A DNA stretch of 64,000 nucleotides from Welwitschia mirabilis. Taxonomy: Eukaryota; Gnetophyta; Gnetopsida; Welwitschiales. Shown piece by piece: positions 57,298 to 64,000 of the stretch (its first letter is position 1; each line of letters opens with the position of its first letter). The notes under the pieces are model-generated. The model saw only the letters and a program-made list of their open reading frames with translations. It did no database searches and was not told where the DNA came from. The position numbers were made by a program, and so were the translations under genes. The DNA is taken from positions 176,013,013-176,077,012 of the forward strand of contig JBOZIK010000001.1 of the NCBI GenBank assembly GCA_051453625.1, written 5' to 3'.

Positions 57298-58820
57298 TAA
57301 AAATGTTGAAATATCTATATTTTTGGCAATAAGGATAAACACAATGTAAAGGAACTACATTCTACTTGTATCAATTTATTTAGTGGAGTTTCTTTTTCTG
57401 AAGAGATATCCACCACTTACCCTTATGTGGATGTAATTATTTAGATAGTATCTTTGTTTCAAAATTTATTAACTTGATGTTACTTCAGTTTTTCCTTGTG
57501 TAGTATGTTTAAGAATTTTAGAACTTTGTCAGTTATAAATGATTAATTGGATTTCAGCCAATTGAAAGGCATTCAACTTTTTATGAACTCTCATTCTAAG
57601 AGAGGAAAATGAACTTAATGAAGTTTTTAATGTTGTATTCTTTGTCTCTTCATCAATTTCATTTTTTAAGGTTGCAAGTTATTAGTATTTTGATAATGAA
57701 TTAGTGTCTTTTCACATTTGTGAAAAAGAAACAAAAAAAGAGAAAGAGAAAGAATTTCCAAAAGAAAAATGAAATATCAATTTATATTATAAAAGAACTT
57801 TTGATAATCACTCCTAATCTATCTCAAGGATTACCACATCAAAGGAAATGTTGCTTAATGGCATATGTAACATTTAATTAGTTCTACCACTTATAATAAA
57901 AATAAGATCAGTGGTTTAGAAATGAGCACTCTACAATGGGAGGAATCCAAGGTAAAATGAGGTACACCATTAAGTATGCTATGATTATCACATTAAAAAA
58001 TGTTATTAATTTACATCCATCATTTAAGTTAATACTTGAAATTATACCTATGATATGTTAATTTTAATTAGTACATTGCCATTTTTCATCCATGCTATTC
58101 AAATAGAACCATGATGTTTTACTAATTGGGAATCATGCATATTAAATTTGGAAATAAGAGACTATTTGTAAGTGATCAACTTTAAGTAGAATATGTTCTA
58201 ATGCAATGTATTTGTTTCTATTCATTAAGCTAGATAATTTCAAAGTTATTAATTGTAATTTTTCTATATAGCATAAGACCAAAGAATTAGAGAAATAAAT
58301 CGGATATTTTGAAAAATATTTGCATCTATCTTTCTTTAACATAAAGTATTAAGTTTTAAGAGATTAAGATTAACAATCTAAGTAGTTTAATGTTTGTTTT
58401 CATGATGCCTTATCTTGTTGCCTTTTTCTTTTTTATTTTATGTTTGTTTGTTTCTTTCTTAGCTTTCACTTTTTTTTTTACATCCCTTGAAACTTTTATC
58501 TTATTCCTCCTGATCATCCCAAGGAAACTTACTTAAAATCTGGGATGAATTTATCTATTTTATAAAGGTGGCATCATTGGAATACTCAAAAGATTAGCTT
58601 CAATTTGAATGAATTTTCTTATTGAAAATATTTTTTCCATAGATTTAGAACAATAAACTCTAAATTCAATACATTTATTCCTCATGATGTTAAAGGGAAA
58701 TATCTTTTTAATATACAATATAAAATCTTTAATGCTTAAGTTTTATGTTTCATCCTTTTTCCATTTTGGCTTGCTTCTATCATTTTTCACTTTCTTTATT
58801 AAGGACTAACAAACACTTAA
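57298..58820 (+). other. 3' non-coding region of element G
   Basis: No ORF on either strand beyond chance length (a 66-codon minus frame at 58142 has no support). A purine run at about 57719-57776 (AAAGAAAC...AAAAATGAAAT) is the only compositional feature. The length and lack of coding resemble the 3' half of element D. Confidence 0.55.
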
Positions 58821-58830
58821 TGGGGAGATA
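58821..58830 (+). promoter_or_regulatory. Polypurine tract of element G
   Basis: TGGGGAGATA immediately before the TGTTACAAG start of the 3' LTR. Confidence 0.7.
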
Positions 58831-60544
58831 TGTTACAAGTTCAATTGGTGATATTTAACATCATGTTTAGATTATGTTTTAATTCTATTTGTGCAAGTTT
58901 TTAATGAATTAAGTGTAGAAGTGGAGTATCCATCACAATGAATAAGAAAGAATAGTTTTCTAATATTTCTGACCATTTATGGATGATTTTTGAGANNNNN
59001 NNNNNNNNNNNNNNNNNNNNNNNNNNNNNNNNNNNNNNNNNNNNNNNNNNNNNNNNNNNNNNNNNNNNNNNNNNNNNNNNNNNNNNNNNNNNNNNNNNNN
59101 NNNNNNNNNNNNNNNNNNNNNNNNNNNNNNNNNNNNNNNNNNNNNNNNNNNNNNNNNNNAGAAATCAATCTTGGACTAAGAGATAAGGATCAGAAGGATA
59201 AAGGATAGAGAAAAATCTATCTTCAATCTCATCATCTATACAATACTTAATTGGATAATGAACAAGATTAATAAATAGAGAAAATATGTTTCTGCTGATG
59301 GTTGTATATCATTCAGATGACACTGCAGAGTATGAAAACCATTAGAGCACCTAAATTACATTTTAAAGATGTTATATGAAGATGAAAAAGTATACCATAA
59401 AATTCAACATCTTTGGAAGAGTTGACAATGTATCAATTAAGTCAGAATCCATGATTAAGTGTAGATAGATGTTCAATCTTTATTAATATACTTACAAAAA
59501 ATGAAAGAAGATTAGTTTCAATATTAAAAAGTTTCATGTGCAAAGAAGAAATTTAATTATGATATAAGGAAGGAGATAACATTAAAGATAACCTATCATT
59601 CACTAGTCATCTAAACTACACTCAGAATGACTAGTAGAAATATAAGAAATAAAACTTATAAATTTCACTACTGATCATCATCCATTAGGTCATTCAGATG
59701 GCATGTAGAACAAAACCAAGAACATGAAATATCAATCATCATTAAGAAGACATATGAAAAATAAGAAAATATTAGAAGAAAAGATCAACTATCCACAATG
59801 TTGTCTGAATAACACCCAAGAAAACAATATCAATAAAGAATAAAAAATGAACCCCATCAATTATCAAATCATAGTTATGATAACATCTAGTCTATTGCAA
59901 CTATTTTGAAATCCTAATAGTTATTTCAAATCCATAAATGCCCCACTGAGGTTCGTAATTTCTTATCTTATTTGCATCATTTAATTTTATAATGATTTAG
60001 AGAACAATTGACAAGGGATTCATCCTAATTATAGAGAAGGGTGTTTCTTAGTATTAGGTTATGTCCCATTCCTTAAGGAGTTCTTGCTTTGTAAAAGAAT
60101 GTGGACATTTTAAGTAATAAAAAATTTATTGAAGTGTTCTTTTTAAATTATTTATGATCTTTATTATATTTTATGTTAACTACATTTAAGTGATAGTTAT
60201 TTATAATTGATATAAGTTATGAGGGACAACTTGGGTGATAACAAGTTGGTGTGTTTGGTTAGGATTTTCATTTAGGTTGCATCCATCTTTGCATTTTGCA
60301 TTCTTCTATTGCATCATCACATTTTAATTCTAAAGTTAAGTTATAAAATCAATTCAATTTTGTATTTTTTTATTGAAGTAATCTTTTAAATTCTTATTTA
60401 GAATTCCTCTCTAGAGTATGACATTTGAGTTAACTCCCATATACAAGTTTTTTTATGTGAATTTTATTAATATCTATAGGTATCAAAGATAGAATATTCA
60501 TTTGAGAAAAGTACTAGATTAATCACATGATTTACTCCCTAACA
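58831..60544 (+). repeat. 3' LTR of element G (contains a 164-N gap at 58996-59159)
   Basis: Starts TGTTACAAGTTCAATTGG, ends TTTACTCCCTAACA, aligned with 42819-44523. The gap removes about 160 bases that are intact in the left LTR. It is followed by TTCAT, the right target duplication. A U5-like phrase GTTTCTTAGTATTAGG precedes TTCCTTAAGGAGTTC near 60050, matching the left copy at 44029. Confidence 0.83.
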
Positions 60545-60549
60545 TTCAT

Positions 60550-61756
60550 TGAGAAAACTATCTTTTGCTTTTACATATTATCTTGAATAATATTCTTACA
60601 CTATGCAATAGTTAAATTACTTTAGACTTATTTTGAGAATGTCTAGCTCTTTGATATAAATACTACAAAATTATGGAATATTAAATAGAGTTTAAGAAGC
60701 ACATGCCTATTCAAAAATAACCTAGATTTTATTTTTATGATGTCTAAGTTATTGACATCAAGATTTCACAATTATGGAATAAAAATGAGAGGGAAAAAAA
60801 CAAATTCTTATTCAAATTATCAAATCACGGGGTTAGGATTACAATTGTTCAGAAATAGAAAATCATGTCTAAAAATTTTTTTAGTCAAATGAGAAAATAA
60901 ATTAAGTTAAGATACAAAAGAGAGAAGCTCATGAAATAATGAACAAGTTAAGAGTAAGGAAATGAATCTTTGATACATCTTCCAAAAATTGATGTAATGC
61001 ATGGATATTTTTAATTTAGTCCTTATTGAATAATTTTAATAATAAGAATTTATTCAAAAAACAAAACCTAAGATGAAATATAATAACTTAAGATTAATAA
61101 GACATTTGACAATAACTTTAATGCTATCAACAAAAATGTCATTAATGTTTAAGTTGATTTTATTTTTGGGCATAAGATTTTCTATTACTTTAATAATAAG
61201 GTTAGTTTAATACTAAAACCAAATGAAGAAGAATTTTCTTATGTGTTCACTAATTTTTATAAGAAAGAGGTAGTGAAAAATTAAATATGTATTTAGTGTC
61301 TTGGTTATTTTTTAATCAAAACAATAGTAAGATGTTTTTATTCATATTTATGAAGAAAAAATTTAGTATTTATACCTTTGATTTTAAGGGTATTTCTAAG
61401 CTCGAATGAAATCTATTGAACTATATAACTTTCATAGTGATAAAATATACTAAGAAATAAATCAAATATAGCATTTTGAAATCCATTTAAAAATTGTACT
61501 ATTTTTATACTTATAAGTAAAAAATAATGAAATTGAAACTTTTACTACCTCTAGCCCATCCCTAAAAGTAAAACTATGATTATAAAAAAATGATATGACT
61601 ATGCCAAGGGTCTCATAATGTATTAAGTAATGCATTTAATGGTTAAATCATAACCTTTAAATGAAGAGTGGTATTCCACCAATAGGACATACACCACATT
61701 GGATATATTGAAATATATGATTTTATGTTTACTATAATATTTAATAATAGTAGATA
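60550..61756. other. Unassigned AT-rich sequence between element G and repeat E3
   Basis: No ORF, transposon end or RNA gene is recognised. Confidence 0.5.
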
Positions 61757-64000
61757 TGACATTGTTGTAGTGTGAATTTATGCAGTCTTTAGGTCCTTTA
61801 GTTAAATTTGTAAATCATAATACTTGTAAAATACACACACTGGTATAGACAAGAGTTTACTCGAATGTTGTAATCCTAATGAAGGCACTAGGATCAGAGT
61901 TAAAAAATTGATTTTCAAAGGTATTTTTAGTCTTTTTATCTTCTCATAACTGAAATCAAATATCAAAGTAAAATGCAAGGCAGAGTGAATGAAGATAAAG
62001 TGCAAATGGAAGTGGAATAGATTCTATTAGATCCTAATTCTCTTATTACAAGAACTAGCTCTTTATAATTCAAATCAATTAAGAAGAGTACTTTACTTAT
62101 TCTTGATCAACATGAACTATGAGATATACCAAAATAAAATATGGAATGCAATGTGAAATGAAAATGAAATAATAATGCAAATCTAAACTAATAGAATCAG
62201 CCTTGACAAAGGTTACCCTTATGATCTAAATAAATTATAAAATAATCAATTAAACTATAGTTAATTTAAACCATAAGAGACATAAATAGAATTAAATAAA
62301 AAGAGTAATTATATTGATTCATAGAACTTTACATCAACTTACAATAAAGTAGCAGCACCTCGATGGAAGAGACTTAGCCTAACACCAAGGGAATTTCTCT
62401 CTATAGCTACTAGATGGACCTCTTGTCCTTCAATCTTCTGTCACAAGCATATCTGATATAAAAGATGGAAATAGAAGTAAATAAGGAGAAGGATATTTAT
62501 AGTTTTACATTAAAGTTCTAGAATCTTAACCTTGGAAGTCGGGAAAAAACCTTAACAGCCTAAATGAGTCACATGATCTCATTACAAAGATAATTCTTTC
62601 CAACCATAAAAAAATAGCTATCGTTCTGGCTATTATGGGGATGACAAAGGGGAAATCACTCTACCTGAAAAGATACTTCATTAGCTTAAGGCCTCTGTAG
62701 CTTCTATCCATGTCATTAGTATTGTCATCCTGCCTATCATGGGGATGAAAAAGGGGATGATAGACTTTATTATTTCTAATCTCAAAGGTAAATTAGTATT
62801 TAGCATAGTATATTCTTCTTCTAAAGCATGAAGTGTCAGAATACACCTGAGAAGCCTATAAATATGCTAAGAATCGCATATTCCAGTGATCATCCTATTA
62901 GTCCTTCCTAATCATCAGTATTACATCCAAACCTGTATAAATGTTTTGCAAAAGAACTTAAAGTATACCATCAAATTTTTGCAAATTGGAATCGTAACAT
63001 AGCCTCTCACTTAGCCTTGTTAGTCCCTAACAAAGTGAGTGATAAACTAAAATTGCGAGCCAATTTTACTAAGATAAAATAGCACTAAAAAAATGTAAGT
63101 TGAGTTCAATTTAATCATGCAGGAATAGATTAAAAAAAACCAATTAACTAATACAAATACTGAAATATTCCTAAGCCCCTTATGTACGTACATCACCATA
63201 GAACGAATGAATGTCATGCGCATATCAAAATTACAAAATGTAACATTGATAGCTCAAAAAATAATAATGTGTATGCATAATACAAAATAATGATATTGAA
63301 CTAATGTGATAAACTTAAGTAGTGCTAATCTCTAAGTTTATGTTTATTAGTGTAATCCATAAGTGAAAAGAACAAGAGTAGATACAGCATTCTTTTTAGA
63401 TGGTCTAAAACATAGCTATAAGAAAACTTTGTGAGTATGCTACTATGCTCCTGCAAGATAAAGTTCATGAATTTTATTCAAATAACATGAAATCACATCC
63501 AAATAACTCATCACAAATATGACATGAAAGCTTAAAACATGATCTTTTTAAAAATTTATGCTTAAAATCATAGAAGAAAACCTAAAAGAATGTCATCCTG
63601 CCCTCCCCACCCCCGGGTAAAGCAAGACATCCTAAACTATACCAAAGGTAAAGGATGAGTGTCATCTTAGTTGTCATGGGAATGATAGACATGGGACAAG
63701 AGTTTTCGAATACACTATTTGGAGAGAAAAGATAAACAAGGAAAATTCTAAAAGCAAGCAAACACATGAAAAATAATAGAACAAGTAGAAAGAAGGTAGA
63801 AATTGAAGAAATATCTTAAAAAACATGTCATGGTTAAGAAGGACTCATGGAGAAAGGTGTGAAAATAGAAGAAAATGCACTAAGTAGAAAGAAGCAATGT
63901 TTGAAGACTCCACAAATGTGCCTAAAATCATGGAAAAATAAGAACTAGAATGCATCAGATCATGGAAACCTATCAAAAAGAAGACAACAACCCTCTATAG
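61757..64000 (-). repeat. Repeat E, copy 3 (inverted), running off the window
   Basis: The reverse complement aligns with copy 2 from its right end (TGCATAAATTCACACTACAAC, complement of 61757-61780) through TTTGGATG...GGATGATCA (about 62900) and GATGAGTTATTTGGAT (about 63500) to the window edge. The homologous left boundary is therefore not seen. The ORFs at 61802 and 63582 on the minus strand are chance frames. Confidence 0.62.
63597..63617 (-). other. G-rich block with four guanine runs (possible G-quadruplex)
   Basis: The minus strand reads CCCGGGGGTGGGGAGGGCAGG: runs of 5, 4, 3 and 2 G separated by one to two bases. It stands out in a window that is otherwise very AT-rich. The matching position in copy 2 of repeat E is a sequencing gap. 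Confidence 0.6.

Larger units (their letters stand above)
42819..60544 (+). mobile_element. LTR retrotransposon G, long LTRs, tRNA-Asp-like PBS, pol-less; interrupted by element B
   Basis: LTRs of about 1.7 kb at both ends, a recognisable primer site, a polypurine tract and a near-perfect 5-bp target duplication define the element. Subtracting element B, its interior is about 3.9 kb. It holds a leader, one decayed ORF of about 600 codons (55469-57297) and a 1.5-kb non-coding 3' region. No protease, RT or integrase is seen, so it is non-autonomous. The primer site and long LTRs point to the Athila/Tat side of Ty3/gypsy. Elements D and J look like relatives. Confidence 0.82.

Overview
The window looks like intergenic heterochromatin from a seed plant. 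It is very AT-rich, has few CpG dinucleotides, and holds no intact host gene that I can recognise. It is built almost entirely of decayed retrotransposons nested in one another. The evidence is plant-type: an initiator-Met-type primer binding site, a tRNA-Asp-like primer site on long LTRs, a Ty3/gypsy chromovirus with a C-terminal chromodomain, a plant L1-like LINE, and long GA and TA microsatellites. I cannot name the species. Fourteen runs of N interrupt the assembly, including 10-base gaps at 18260, 32667 and 50675. Element letters below are mine.

Region by region. 1-2750: the 3' end and LTR of a probable Ty1/copia (SIRE-like) element. 2751-9000: AT-rich sequence I cannot assign. 9010-16716: probable pol-less element J, with a repeat fragment (E1), a decayed ORF of about 550 codons, a GA microsatellite and a long LTR-like repeat (E2). 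16850-29760: a three-level nest. Ty3/gypsy element I (minus strand) has its reverse transcriptase split by gag-only element C (18579-29364, plus strand), which is itself interrupted by element D (21865-28558, minus strand). 29745-32075: two diverged copies of a dispersed repeat. 32076-36300: nothing recognised. 36300-42660: a LINE interrupted by element A (38975-42462), a gag-only LTR element with a perfect 5-bp target duplication. 42819-60544: element G (long LTRs, tRNA-Asp-like PBS, one non-pol ORF), interrupted by the full-order chromovirus B (44595-55017). 61757-64000: an inverted copy (E3) of the long repeat.

How the parts relate. A and B share LTRs, a leader array of short tandem repeats, gag and the chromodomain tail, so A is best read as a pol-deleted relative that B-type proteins could once have mobilised. 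D, G and probably J form a second group: long LTRs, no pol, and one asparagine/serine/glutamine-rich ORF of unknown function. C is a third pol-less type with its own 51-bp leader array. B also carries, antisense in its leader, a fragmented intron-containing gene-like segment.

Nearly every readable coding segment is broken in the same way: Gln and Trp codons have become stops, and catalytic Asp/Glu codons have become Asn/Lys, all by C-to-T or G-to-A changes. This is what long-term cytosine methylation and deamination of silenced DNA would produce. All calls come from reading the sequence by eye, without database searches.
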